A stretch of 64,000 nt of DNA from Lumbricus terrestris (taxonomy: Eukaryota > Annelida > Clitellata > Crassiclitellata > Lumbricidae). The stretch lies in NCBI GenBank assembly GCA_949752735.1, contig OX457038.1, positions 24,426,655 to 24,490,654 of the forward strand, written 5' to 3'. This document shows positions 50,001 to 62,638 of this stretch, one piece after another. Numbering within the stretch: position 1 is the first letter of the stretch; every line of letters starts with the position of its first letter. Position numbers and translations under genes: made by a program. The notes under the pieces were generated by a model. The model saw only the letters and a list, made by a program, of their open reading frames with translations. It had not been told where the DNA came from and did not search any database.

Positions 50001-50525
50001 TCTTTCAAAAGCCATAGCAACGAATGTTCAGACCTGATTTTCACGACTTCAGGATTGCATCTTGCTAGCTTAGACACCAAATCAGCAAATATCAGTAGTA
50101 TTTTCTTAATCAGTTATAAGCTATATTTCATATAATTTCCCACAATCCCATTACAATGTGTAAATGTACGTGCATTATCGAATAAGAGATAAATTTTAAA
50201 AGAAGTGCCTCAAAATAATATCCTTATAGTGCATACCATTCTAAAATTTGTTTTATAGATACGCTATAAAGTTTGTAGTACAAATTTAATATCACAGCAG
50301 TAAGCCTTACTCATGTGACAAGATATAGTTTATGTAAGTCTATATAACTTGTCCCAGCAGACAATAAATAGGAAATAGTTGTTAATTCTTTTCTCTGTAC
50401 GAGCATCATCATTACGTCAATGTTTGTATAAGCACCAACAACAAGCGTACACAGGTAGACAATCTGAACATCACAAATGAAACAAAAATCAAGTGAACAT
50501 GTTCAAAAGCAGAGCATTAGTAGTA

Positions 50526-50884
50526 GGGCTGTACCGAAGAGGTGATTATCAATATTTGGCCGAATACGAATAATTCGACCAACTATTCGCCGAATATAAA
50601 TTGCGCACAAACTAGGTCTACCGAAAAGATTAAAATCTTCAAATATAAGCAAAGGTTTCAGGTCAGTAAATTTAATACATAAACTAAAAGTAAACAGTCA
50701 AATACGTGAAATTTTTGCATCCTTCTGCCACTCGCTACAGCAGACGCATATGGCGAAACGGACGTCAACATGACCACTATTCGTATTCCGTCCGACCGCT
50801 AATATTCGGCCCAATACCAAATAGCTATTTACCCACTATTTTGTTCCTGAAGCGAATATGATGCAAATGTTCGGTACAGCCGTA
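50526..50884. mobile_element. hAT-like TIR element, about 359 bp
   Basis: Ends TAGGGCTGTACCGAA and TTCGGTACAGCCGTA (14 of 15). The interior repeats CGAATA and ATTCG motifs. Flanking 8-mers do not match, so the target duplication has decayed or the ends are off by a base. Confidence 0.7.
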
Positions 50885-51209
50885 TTATAATAATAATGAT
50901 AATTAGTAGTATGGCATCAAAACTAAATAAAGCACTAAGAACCAAAGTCTAAATTATACATTGTATACAATTATACATTGGCATGAAATCCAGCAAATGG
51001 ATTGCACATCAAGTTTTTTATAAGACCACAGACAATCTAAATTCAAGCTCATTGCATGGAATGCTAAACAGAATTTGACATCACAGACATCACAAAAAGC
51101 AGGTTAGGTCTAACTCAACACTTTTTTGTCAAGACTGTCTGTTCTCTTCTTTAGCCGCAGTGTGACTGTTGGTAAGAATGGTGGCTACATCACCTTCACA
51201 CAAGACAGA

Positions 51210-54200
51210 TCATTTATGAGTTGGTTTTGTGTTGTCATCGTTAGACCTTGACTGGCAACATCGTTTTCGACTCTTCTTGTGAAGTGCCATTCGTACTGTT
51301 GCTGTTGTGGTCCTGAGGCAGAAAATACATCTTTGTTACATATAAGAAAATGATCTTCATCATATCCACTCTTATCTAATCACTCCCATAATGCCATTGT
51401 CACTGCTGATCTATAGACATTATTATCATAAATTATCTTTGGTACAATTTGTTTCAATGCATTTCAAATTTAGGCAATTCAATTGTCATTTGCTCTAATG
51501 TGTCTGCACCCTTTTGTCGTTGCCCTTTTGTCAGATGCTCTTTTGACGGGGTGCTAACAATAGTAATATTATCAACATACCACCACTGGTGTCGTACTTC
51601 CAGCATTCACTCCGCTTGTGGTTTTTTTCTTTCTGTTCAAATAAAGAACATAACAAAGCCATCTGAATGAAAATATTCTGATCTGACTTATGATTTAATT
51701 ATCATACTGCTTCAAGCCTGAAAACTTTGGCTCATACGATTCGGAAAATGCGTTACGAACTCAAAGTAAACAGATTTAGATTCAATAAATTTCAAGTCAA
51801 GGTAACAAAACTTTGCATGTAACTGAAAAACCTGCAACACAATCTTAAACCTTTGAATCTATACAATTTCAACCTAATCTAATCTAACTATTACTTTAAA
51901 GCCTTTGAACCAACGGCTTCTCGTAGAAAAAGACTGTAATTCTGGAAAGAATCTCAGAAGTTTTTTTTGTTCTTTCCTTTGCTTCATCTTGTTCAGAAAT
52001 GTGCTACAATCCCTTGAAAATAATTAATATGTACAATGTTGAATGTACATTTGAGAAGACATTTCATGTGCAACCAGTGATTTTTGCAACATAGGTGCAA
52101 AACTGATCAGTTCATGACATATATGTCATTGAGGAACAGGTGGAACAAAAAAATGTCAATGCCCTTTTGCTTCTGCATCTTGCATGGGATTTAAAACCAG
52201 CTTTATGGTGGCTTAATGGTTCCTTTCACTCACTCTGCAACCGTGCAGAAGCGTTCGTTCTCTGTGGTTGGTGCAATGACCTGGAATGGACTTTCCTTGC
52301 CTATGTGACACCTCCCAGCCTGTTCTCAATTTCACAAAATGTTGAAGACTGTTTTTTCGCTTGATCTCGGCCGGGAGTGCCTCTGAATAAGTACCTTGAA
52401 GGGGTGCTATATAAATTATGATTGATTTATATATATATATATATATATGTTTCTTTATGTTTAATTATGGGTAGCTATATCGTCTTCATTCATACCTACA
52501 AACCAACATTCTGCTTTATTGTTTCTTCCGTTACATCAGCATAATAAGCAAAGTGCCAATGAAAATTATGCATAGTCCAACATTATCGAAACATCTAATA
52601 TCGCTGGTTTCAGTTCAGTTGTCAAACATGATGGATGTTTTCAAGTTTGACACAATGGACAGGTTAGGGTTAACGGCAATCACTATTTAAGCTCTGAATT
52701 TAACACAATCTTCATCGCAAAAGCAGTAAACTAAGAGGCATCGAACAGTGAAGAAGTCAACGAGGAATTGGAAGCTGCTTCAATCAATCCACATTAAGTC
52801 TTTTAGACCTTAATAACTGATGTATGGCACGATACAAACGTAGGGAGCACATCTTCAGGGTTATTTTCAAGTTATCTATAAACTGCAAACCAGTTAAGGT
52901 AGGAATGGGTTAGTCCTTGGTATTCATTGTGCTTTGCCTCTAGTCTTTAAGGCTTATTTGAAGCAAACTATGTTGAGTCAGAGTTAATGGATTTGCTGTC
53001 ATTTAATGTCAGCATACTTAGCAAGTCGTATAATTTCATAGACTTTAATCATTTGCCTTCAATGCAGTAACCATACCGTCAGTTACTAATAAGCAGGGCT
53101 GAAAGTGAGCCGGGTCTGTCCGGGTCTCAGACCCGGCATTAATTTGTTGGCACTTGAATAAACACTTGTATCTAGCACCCTTTGGGCCAAAGAGACCCGG
53201 AAATTTTTTCAAACCACTTTCAGCCCTGCTAATAAGTTTGATGTGAAAGTACTCAACACTTTAATTGTAAATGAAAAGTGACTGGGAAACCAATACAGCT
53301 CGTTGTTGAAGTACTTTAGCATTTTGGGATTACCATAGATGTGTGCATTCAAATATATCAACGGTAACATTCATATATGGTCTGGTTCCAGAGTTCATTA
53401 AAGAACTCTGTGTTTCTGTCTCCATCCAGTGAAGTCATCGATCCCTGCGAATCGTGGGGACTTGATAGTCCCACGCTCTCATACATCAATGTGGGCCACC
53501 ATATCTTCTTATGTCTTGAACCTCACACTGAAACAGTCTTCCATTAAACAATTGCGATAATGCACTGCATGTATCTCATGAAACATTCTCAAAGTCACTT
53601 AAGTCACACTTAAGTTAAGAACTGTTGGGTAGCTATGTTAAGCGCCTTCTTGAGGTAATCCTAAGGCGCCATACATACATACATACATACACACATATTG
53701 CTGGTTCTATCCTATAGATGTTTTGGTTGTTTCGTGGTTCACACCATTCCAATTAACAAGCACCAATGTTTCCGAGATTTTAATTTATAGATAAGAAACA
53801 CAGAATTCAAGTTACTTACTTATAACAACGAAACACGGCAACAGACACGAAAATAGCCACCACAACAAAGACGAAGAAGACAATGACACCGACCGCTATG
53901 CCAATCGTTGTATTTGCCTGTAGACCTAAAACAAATTAACACGGATTTGACAGCCAACTTCAGATTCATATTTCGGTATGACCTTGTGCGAGTTACAAAT
54001 GTATTTAATAATAATAATAATAACCTTTATGTGATCTAGTGCATTGATATGTGGTGGCTAAATATTGTGGTGGTCATTACTAGGTGGTGAACTTTGAGAT
54101 AATAATAATAAGAAGAATTTTTTCTTTAATTTAACGCCTGCAAACGCACTGCGCTTTACATGTACAAGTTATGCAGTAATCTTAATTAACATCAAAGCGA

Positions 54201-57200
54201 ACAGACAGCCTGCAATACATGGCGCTAATAGCAGCCTACAAAGCATGCCTGCCCAAACTCGCCACCTCTCGCTCTGTATGCCAGCGTGTTATCCATTACT
54301 CTAACAGACCCCCATGGTGTCACACAAACATACACACATTACATCAAGAAAAAGATTTAAATGCCTAGATTGTTGCAATTCTCTAATATATCCATGACAT
54401 TCCATGTAACTTCTTTGGCTTTGAAGTTTTGAATTCTTTTAAGAATATTATGTAAATATCCTTGCCAAAGGCATGTTGTATCACCAATGGATGCTGAGAA
54501 AATAATAAAACAAGCCAACCAATAATTATAACCAACATAGCACAGAATAATGGTCTGGCAAGGCCAATCAGCGCACTCAGAAAGCGATTCTAATGTTTGA
54601 ACAAAATCAGATTAAATTTTGATGAAGAGAAAATAGTTTGTGCAACTTATACTTACAGAAACATGCACATAAGAATGTAACAGAGCACACAACTACGGTA
54701 TAAATACAATGTCAGTGTCATTTAAGCATACAGCATTTGCATAGATCTTTAGAATTCTACAGTTTCTATGAAAGTCTTGTGCATTTCATGCGACTCTACA
54801 AAACATCAGCAATGATAATTCTTCTGTAGTAGTCACCCTAAGCAAGGACAGTTTTTCTCTATAAGTTGACCATTTTAGATTTTGTAGGGGGCCAATGCCA
54901 TCCATATATTACAACACAAAAATCTTATTTTTTACCCCTTCCCCCAAACATTTTGCTAACACCCGATGCATATATACAAATAAGTTCTCTACCCCCTCAC
55001 CCTACAAAGGTTATTTAGCTAAAGCTGTCAATAAATTTCACCATAAGCTATTATTTATTTTTCTTAAACATTTTATTTACTAGCTAAATTTTTATAACTT
55101 TCATGGTTACAGTTTAGATCTGAGCAGAATATAATTTTAATGCAGTCAAATGCCATCAGATGACTATAGAATAAAACAGAGTTATAAATAGGCTAATTAA
55201 TGTGGACGTCATAATTAGACATTTATTTTTGCGTACAAACATTTTGCCAAGACCCCTACCCTTGTACACACCCGTATGCAAATCGCTAAATTCCCGTGAC
55301 CCGCTCTCCACCCTCCGTGCATACGTAATATATGGACAACCCCTAGGTTGATGAGTTTCTGTTGATCGAAAAGACAACACTTCAGACCAATACTCAGACT
55401 CGGCATACGTTCCTCAAACAAAGTTTGACTTTCCTGATGAATGAACATCATTAGAACAGTTCATTTACCAACTGTCGACTGTCAACTGAAAAATCGTCCT
55501 TGATCATTGATGAATTGAGAACATCTCTAGTTCTCAGATGTTTACTTCAATGCTTACCATTACCTTTTAAACTTTTATTATTTCATTATGATTCTTATCA
55601 AACTTGTTCCAATCTCTGTGGTCGATTCCATAAAACTCAAGTTTATCTCCGTTGTTTTCATTGCTTAATAATGATATATTAATAGTTTTCCATCCACAAC
55701 CGATTTCCATCTGCTTTAACACAGCCTCACAATAATTCTTTACAAATTTAAATTGACTGTTACAAATGTCATAATTTTAAAATATTTCTTTATTATTTCA
55801 ACAGACAATGCATGACATATCAGCAATAGACGATCACAAATTTAACAGGAGTCAATTTTAACCCTTAGGCCGCCGCCGACGTGTATACACGTTATGGCAA
55901 ATCTACATCCATACGCCGCCGACGTGTTTACACGTTTTTTAGAGTGCTGTAGTTTACTTATTTATAACTTTGTTGTTTGTATTCCACAACGTGATCTGAC
56001 ACCATTTCCTGTATGTATGTATGTATGTATGTATGTATGTATGTATGTATGTATGTATGTATGTATGTATGTATGTATGTATATATGCATGTGTATATGT
56101 ATGTATGTGTGAATGTATGTAATGTATATGCGATTATGCGTGTATGCATGTATGTATATATGTATGTATGATGCATGCATAAATGCATGCATGTATGTAT
56201 GTATGTATGTATGTATGTATGTTTGTATGTATGTATGTATGTATGTATGTATATATGCATGTGTATATGTATGTATGTGTGAATGTATGTAATGTATATG
56301 CGATTATGCGTGTATGCATGTATGTATATATGTATGTATGATGCATGCATAAATGCATGCATGTATGTATGTATGTATGTATGTATGTATGTTTGTATGT
56401 ATGTATGTATGTATGTATGTATATATGCATGTGTATATGTATGTATGTGTGAATGTATGTAATGTATATGCGATTATGCGTGTATGCATGTATGTATATA
56501 TGTATGAATGATGCATGCATGTATGTATGTATGTATGTATGTATGTATGTATGTATGTATGTATGTATGTATGTATGTATGTATGTATGTATGTATGTAT
56601 GTATGTGTGTATGCATGTATTTATGTATGTAATACATGTATGTGAGAATGTATGTATTGAATATGCGTGTATGTCTGTATGTATTTATGTATGTCTGTAT
56701 GTTTGAATGCATGTATGCATGTATATATGTATGTATGGATGTATTTTTGTATGTATGTATGTATGTATGTACGTACATACATACACACATACTACTCATT
56801 TGTACATGCAAACATACATAAGCTTACATTCATAAACATAACACATGCATGCATACCTACATAGATTACATACATACACACATATATACAAATAAAAGGA
56901 AATGCACGCATACATATTTGCATGCATACATACATACATACATACATACATACATGCATACATACAAACATACATGTGGCAACCGCCACTGGTGAAAATG
57001 ATTGAAGAAGGTACAAATACTCTGTAGGAAAATTTTGTGAAAAATCACTATTTCATACATTTTAGTTTATTTTGAGCACTTCCGGCTATGAAAAGACAAA
57101 TTACTTAGTATGGCAATGTAGCCCCACATTCCATCTATAAAATGGAATGATATTTTTATCTTTATTATAAATGAAGGATCAGATAATATAGTCGATAATC

Positions 57201-59684
57201 TAAGTTGGTGGTTTCCCCCCCCCCCCCCCCACTTGGTACCGTAGGTATATTGGGTATAACTTTTGAACGGTATGGGGTATCATCACAAACCTTACCTCAA
57301 AATGTGTGTAAATGAACCCCCTAAAATAACTTAAAATGTCAAAATTTTATTCCGTATGAAACAAGTTTGATCTTGAAAAAACCCAAAAATTGATGGATGG
57401 CACCCTTTTTACATTATATTTTGTTATATTCATGTTTTTCGCTGAAAATGCCAAAAATAGCCGGCGGTGGGGTTAAGAAAATAAAAAAAATAGTTGGCGG
57501 CCTAAGGGTTAACTGTGTGGCATATTTGCAGGGTGCTCATCTGTCCTACTGCACATTTTACAGCTGCCCCACCCCATAGGAAGGCTGAGTTAACCTCAGA
57601 CGGCCAGCGCATATCGAACCTATGTCCTTCTGATCTCGTGCCAGCGTGCCACCATTCAACCATCTTCCAGCCTTGATGAATGCTTGATCATTTCTTTTAC
57701 TAATATGGTTGTTACTCATCGCTAGTTTATTCCCAATCCTCTAACCTTCTAAGCCTCATTGTAACTCCTCCATCTACCTCTATCTTCTTCAATAAATGAG
57801 TCTTTCTGTTCTTTCTCTGATGAGCAAAATTACTAATATCTCTAATCAATTCATTCCAAAATTACGAACAATGCACCTGCTGATAATTACTCCTCTAATC
57901 ATCACCATATCTACCACAGTATCTGTCTTCCAACTAACATCATTGGCAGCTAATGTTCCCAGTTGCGATCCAAGCATAGATCTGACAGAGTTTACTGTAG
58001 ACCACCAAGCGACTTGCTTCAACTTACTAAACTGAAAGAGCAACACAAAACTCCACTTGGACGTATTGTAGCTATTCTGAAAAATCTATTTTGCCTCATC
58101 TTTGATGCTACAAAAATTAAGGACAGAGGCAACTCCTGCCTGGCAATTAGCCACCAGGGTAGCGGCATTAAGTTTAGTGAATAAATTTTGAAGAAAGTCT
58201 TTTAAAAAAATTATACCGAAATTTTGTTGGTTCAAGCTAGACAACAGTTAATTTTAAATATTTTTTTAAAGATTTAGAATAATAAGTATTGCAACCTTAA
58301 AGATACTTTAGAATACAACACATACTTTCCTGCAACCAAGGATCATCTAGTGACTCGCAGTATTTTCCTTTGTAACCAGTGGCACATCTAGACACATGAA
58401 ACAGAATAAAACAATGTACGTCTTTGCACCAAAGAAACCGACATTAGATGTAATGTAACATAGTGACAAAATGAATTCCTGCATGGTGTATCCTCCAGAA
58501 TGGTCAAGAGAAGACTTAAATACATGGCATGGTGTTCAGGACAGACAGAGGAAGACTTCACAAACTGAGTTGCATCTGATCTTTGCAAGAACTCAGTCAA
58601 CAGCCATCCTAACATGAACCTTGGGAGCAAGAAAAAAAGAAAAACCAACAATTCGTGACACCTAGGTTTGAGTCAGGGAAGCTCCAGCTGTACCATTGCA
58701 AGAAAAAATTTCCAATATTAAGTCCGGCAGCCACACAATGACTGAGGCCAAGGAGATGTAAATGTCACTTATTCTGACGAAATAATAATATTTTTAAGGC
58801 AAAACCCATCGTTTGGCGATTTTACAAATCTTTCAGCACATACAGATTTTGCAGACGAAACAATTCTTAGCACACATTCGGAAATTAATATGTTCATTCA
58901 TGACAACCCTCAGGATTAGCATGCTATGGACTTTTGGGATTCCTGGAACTTCTCCAGGGAATGCCTCCTGTTGCCCTCGCTCGCTTGGGCAACAGGAGGC
59001 TGATAAACATCTCCTGAGTTTTTTTTGATTCACGCTCAGGTTACATCTCGCATGCCACTTAGTTACATGGTTCAGTTCAGCTCTGACAGTACCACTTCTT
59101 GAGGATGATATTAACAAGTCCTGCTTTAACCTTTAACCACCGCATAAGAGCTTAAATGTTTCAAATATAGCAGGATTCGCAAGAAACTAACATTTAATTT
59201 AACCCTTTACCCATTCATTTCTCCCGTTAAGCCCGTTTTCAGCGGATATTCTCGGGGCAAACTGGTAAAGGATTAAGCTGAAGCTCAGCAAACTGCTGAA
59301 AATGTACAGTTGCTATTTCAGTAGTGCCAAAAAACGGTCAAGCACAGAATCACAGAAATAAGTAGGTACAAAAATCAGGTGAAGCAGCATTTTCTACACT
59401 AAACAAAGAAACAAACTGAGCACAGTGAGCAGAAAATAAACAATTCGAAAATCTATCTTCCTGTCGTGTCCTGTACCTGTCCTTGTCCTACCGTCATTTC
59501 ATGTGAATAACAGCAAAGTGTTTTAACAGACGACAGACATGAATTCTATAAAACCGAATGAGTTGACAAGTAACTTACGCACAATAGGTGGGAACAGCTT
59601 TGATTTCACAGCACTTGCCATTGAAGCTGCAATATCGATCGGTTGCATTCTGAGAACACTCCACTGCTGGATACTTGCAATACT
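51210..59684 (-). CDS. EGF-domain single-pass membrane protein, 3' four exons
   Basis: Exons in order 59579-59684, 58326-58387, 53820-53925, 51210-51312, with matching phases. The first two encode an EGF-like module: C-x8-C-x5-C-x9-C-x-C-x8-C around ECSQNATDRYCSFNGKCC and YCACATGYKGKYCE, plus extra cysteines. A short linker (SLDDPWLQESLQANTT) leads to a hydrophobic helix IGIAVGVIVFFVFVVVAIFV and a basic juxtamembrane tail (HKKSRKRCCQ), ending PTHK-stop at 51210. One EGF next to the membrane and a short tail match EGFR-ligand precursors such as TGF-alpha or Spitz (inference). The 5' exons with signal peptide were not found in the window. Confidence 0.8.
52140..52425 (+). mobile_element. CR1/L2-like LINE C-terminal fragment
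   Basis: Contains SLCNRAEAF, then in another frame SVVGAMTWNGLSLPM, a match to AFSVAGP-WN-LP; followed by GGGAGTGCCTCTGAATAAG, CTTGAAGGGGTGCTATATAA. Frameshifted. Ends in an (AT)n run at about 52427-52449. Inside an intron of the EGF gene, antisense to it. Confidence 0.75.
53094..53228. mobile_element. hAT MITE family F, copy 2 (135 bp)
   Basis: Same ends and length as 48148-48282; perfect 8-bp duplication CTAATAAG (53086-53093, 53229-53236). Only a handful of differences between copies, implying recent movement. Confidence 0.95.
54098..54316 (-). mobile_element. tRNA-derived SINE, family B copy 3
   Basis: Minus-strand homologue of 22261-22498, sharing TTTAACGCCTGCAAACGCAC (as written on +) and the GCCTACAAAGCATGCCTGCC region; B-box region partly deleted. 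Lies in an EGF-gene intron. Confidence 0.8.
54884..55347. mobile_element. DNA element family D, copy 2
   Basis: Ends AGGGGGCCAATGCCATCCAT plus ATATTAC and its inverted form GTAATATATGGACAACCCCT. Homologous along most of its length to 14465-14970. No coding frame; a non-autonomous TIR element, superfamily undetermined. Confidence 0.7.
55858..57512. mobile_element. piggyBac-like TTAA element containing a microsatellite
   Basis: TTAA at 55858-55861 and 57509-57512 with perfect 13-bp inverted repeats CCCTTAGGCCGCC. The 5' part repeats GCCGCCGACGTGTATACACG-like units. The right third (about 57060-57400) is the inverted homologue of the interior of the TTAA element at 31721. The middle is an expanded ATGT array. 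No transposase frame. Confidence 0.85.
56011..56975 (+). repeat. (ATGT)n / (ACAT)n microsatellite with 170-bp higher-order unit
   Basis: ATGT repeats run from 56011 to about 56770, then the complement CATA pattern continues to about 56975, so the two arms could form a very long hairpin. Within it, a 170-bp unit starting ATATATGCATGTGTATATGT recurs at 56081, 56251 and 56421. Tyr/Cys/Met and His/Thr/Ile open frames are artefacts. Confidence 0.95.
57555..57680 (-). mobile_element. tRNA-derived SINE, family C copy 2
   Basis: Minus strand: A-box-like AGATGGTTGAATGG, then AGAAGGACATAGGTTCGATA with the B box, then GAGGTTAACTCAGCC. Same layout as 16000-16120. Confidence 0.65.
58940..59000. other. 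Tandem perfect hairpins
   Basis: A 14-bp perfect stem GCCTCCTGTTGCCC (58963-58976) pairs with 58987-59000 around a 10-base loop. Immediately upstream, TTCCTGGA (58940 region) pairs with TCCAGGGAA around a 5-base loop. Located in an intron of the EGF gene. Confidence 0.8.
59199..59276. mobile_element. Minimal TTAA element (70 bp)
   Basis: TTAA at 59199-59202 and 59273-59276; ends CCCTTTACC and GGTAAAGGA as inverted repeats (8 of 9). Ends look like shortened versions of the larger TTAA elements. May be an internally deleted copy. Confidence 0.5.
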
Positions 59685-60298
59685 CTGAACATTCAAAAGA
59701 ACCACATTAAAGCAGCTTCAATCCAATTATCTTCATACTTTTTAAAAGAAAATGAATTACGGAGAAAATGAGGGAGGTAGCAAATGTGAGAGGCACGCTG
59801 ATAAAAGGCACTAAGATTTGTATACAACTAAGCAATGATTGCAATTAGTCAGGAGTAAGTGAAAAAAACAAAGGACCGCCTACATTTGATTTAAACAATT
59901 TGGGATAAAAGAAAAATCAATATGACAACAGTTACGAAATATGGGATGAAAGAAATATCAACAAGACAAAAGTTATGAAGATAAGCGGGGAAGAAAAATG
60001 ACTGCACGGATAATTAGTAATGGCAAGGAGATAGAACAACTCAGAATTTTGTGCTACTTGTGAAATTTGGTTGGATCAGATGCAAGATGTGCAATGAAAG
60101 ACAGGATAACAATGGGCAAAGACTCCTTTATGCAGAGAAAAGAGTTGATGAGAGGGAAACTGAATATAGGAAATTACAGAAAAGACTGGTCTAAACAATG
60201 ACATATAGAGTGTGGTACTATACAGCTCTGAAAAATGGACCTTCAAAAATTGAGAAATCAAAAGGTTAGAGGCATCTGAGATGCGGGTATGGTGCAGG

Positions 60299-60497
60299 AC
60301 AAGGTTGCCAGATTTTGGAATTGCTTGGTCGCAGGATCACACCAAAAACAGCTCAAAATTTGCAAGATGAGCAGCTACATGAAGACTTCTAAATAGTACG
60401 AGGTCACAATTTCGTCACAATGATGAAATTTTCAGTGGCGAGCGTATTGAATAGGAGCCCAACTCATGCTTCTCACGCTTCTTCTTCTGACAACCCT
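60299..60497. mobile_element. 199-bp TIR MITE in the LINE
   Basis: Inverted ends AGGTTGCCAGA and TCTGACAACCCT, flanked by the 8-bp duplication GGTGCAGG (60291-60298, 60498-60505). Removing it restores continuity of the LINE sequence. Confidence 0.75.
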
Positions 60498-60681
60498 GGT
60501 GCAGGATGGAAAATTTACTTGGACAGAGCATAAAAAGTCACTATATATGTTTGGAGAGGAAAGTTCTCTGATGGCAACAATTTGAGAGGATAATTTCTCC
60601 TCAGAAAACCATCGTATATGGAAGAATAGAGGGAAACAGAAAGAAAGGAAAACCTCGATGGATGCTGCTGGACTGGATAAT

Positions 60682-62638
60682 CAGTGTTTAATCTAGTCCC
60701 CCTCCTCTGGGGGGGAATTGAGGTTTCTGGGGGGGGGGAAACAATTGAGCGTCCGAAGGACACTCGTGATGCACTCAGCACCGAGACTGGAGAGGGGGAG
60801 GGGTATGGGGAGGGGACGTGCCCCTCCCCACCAGAAAATTTTTGAATTTCCACATTGCAATGGCAGCATTTTAAGGTGTCGTCTTAACAAAATAGCTGTA
60901 CTTTTTCAGTGGCCCATTAGAAACTTTTTGAATTTCCACATTGCAATGGCAGCATTTTAAGGTGTCGTCTTAACAAAATAGCTGTACTTTTTCAGTGGCC
61001 CATTAGAAACTTTTTGAATTTCCACATTGCAATGGCAGCATTTTAAGGTGTCGTCTTAACAAAATAGCTGTACTTTTTCATTGACCCATTAAAAACTTTT
61101 TGAATTTCCACATTGCAATGACAGCATTTTAAGGTGTCGTCTTAACAAAATAGCTGTACTTTTTCACTGGCCCATTAGAAACTTTTTGAATTTCAACATT
61201 GCAATAGCAGCATTTTAAGGTGTAGTCTTAACAAAATAACTGTACTTTTTCACTGGCCCATTAGAAACTTTTTGAATTTCCACATTGCAATGACAGCATT
61301 TTAAGGGGTCATCTTAACAAAATAGCTGTACTTTTTCACTGGCCCATTAGAAACTTTTTGAATTTCAACATTGCAATAGCAGCATTTTAAGGTGTAGTCT
61401 TAACAAAATAACTGTACTTTTTCACTGGCCCATTAGAAACTTTTTGAATTTCCACATTGCAATGGCAGCATTTTAAGGTGTCGTCTTAACAAAATAGCTG
61501 TACTTTTTCAGTGGCCCATTAGAAACTTTTTGAATTTCCACATTGCAATGGCAGCATTTTAAGGTGTCGTCTTAACAAAATAGCTGTACTTTTTCATTGA
61601 CCCATTAAAAACTTTTTGAATTTCCACATTGCAATGACAGCATTTTAAGGTGTCGTCTTAACAAAATAGCTGTACTTTTTCAGTGGCCCATTAGAAACTT
61701 TTTGAATTTCCACATTGCAATGGCAGCATTTTAAGGTGTCGTCTTAACAAAATAGCTGTACTTTTTCAGTGGCCCATTAGAAACTTTTTGAATTTCCACA
61801 TTGCAATGGCAGCATTTTAAGGTGTCGTCTTAACAAAATAGCTGTACTTTTTCATTGAACCATTAAAAACTTTTTGAATTTCCACATTGCAATGACAGCA
61901 TTTTAAGGTGTCGTCTTAACAAAATAGCTGTACTTTTTCACTGGCCCATTAGAAACTTTTTGAATTTCAACATTGCAATAGCAGCATTTTAAGGTGTAGT
62001 CTTAACAAAATAACTGTACTTTTTCACTGGCCCATTAGAAACTTTTTGAATTTCCACATTGCAATGACAGCATTTTAAGGGGTCATCTTAACAAAATAGC
62101 TGTACTTTTTCACTGGCCCATTAGAAACTTTTTGAATTTCAACATTGCAATAGCAGCATTTTAAGGTGTAGTCTTAACAAAATAACTGTACTTTTTCACT
62201 GGCCCATTAGAAACTTTTTGAATTTCCACATTGCAATGACAGCATTTTAAGGGGTCATCTTAACAAAATAGCTGTACTTTTTCAGTGACCCATTAGAAAC
62301 TTTCTGAATGTTCACATTGCAATGGCTGCATTTTAAGGTGTCATCTTAACAAAATAGCTGTACTTCTTCAGTGACCCATTAGAAACTTTTTGAGTTTCAA
62401 CATTGCAATGGCAGCATTTTAAGGGGTCATCTTAACATGATAGTATCTTATATTATAGTAGTAAATAATGTCATTTTAATCATATATTAATAAATAATAT
62501 CACAGTATATTATAACACTTCATATAAAACAAAGTAACTAAAAACCAATATCATTTCGTCAAATTTTTCTGGGGGGGGAAATGTCAATCCTGGGGGGGGA
62601 ACTTTCCCCCCCCCCAGAGACGTCTAGATTAAACACTG
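60682..62638. mobile_element. 1957-bp TIR element carrying a satellite
   Basis: Ends CAGTGTTTAATCTAG and CTAGATTAAACACTG, perfect 15-bp inverted repeats. The flanking duplication CTGGATAAT is 9 bp (60673-60681, 62639-62647). C/G-rich blocks with CTGGGGGGG and CCCCCCCCCAG sit near the ends. hAT-like termini, though a 9-bp duplication would be unusual for hAT. Interior is almost wholly the 86-bp array. Confidence 0.9.
60833..62440 (+). repeat. 86-bp satellite array, about 18.7 copies
   Basis: Unit contains GCCCATTAGAAACTTTTTGA, ATTTCCACATTGCAATGGCA and TTTTAAGGTGTCGTCTTAAC; successive units are exactly 86 bp apart (for example 60909 and 60995). Variant units (ACCCATTAAAAAC) recur at about 61085, 61601 and 61859, i.e. 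every 3 or 6 units, so there is a higher-order structure. Confidence 0.95.

Noticed and set aside
55894..56864. Frames up to 225 codons of Tyr/Ile/His/Thr or Met/Tyr/Val/Cys repeats
   Set aside because: Every frame of an ATGT microsatellite is open; low-complexity artefact.
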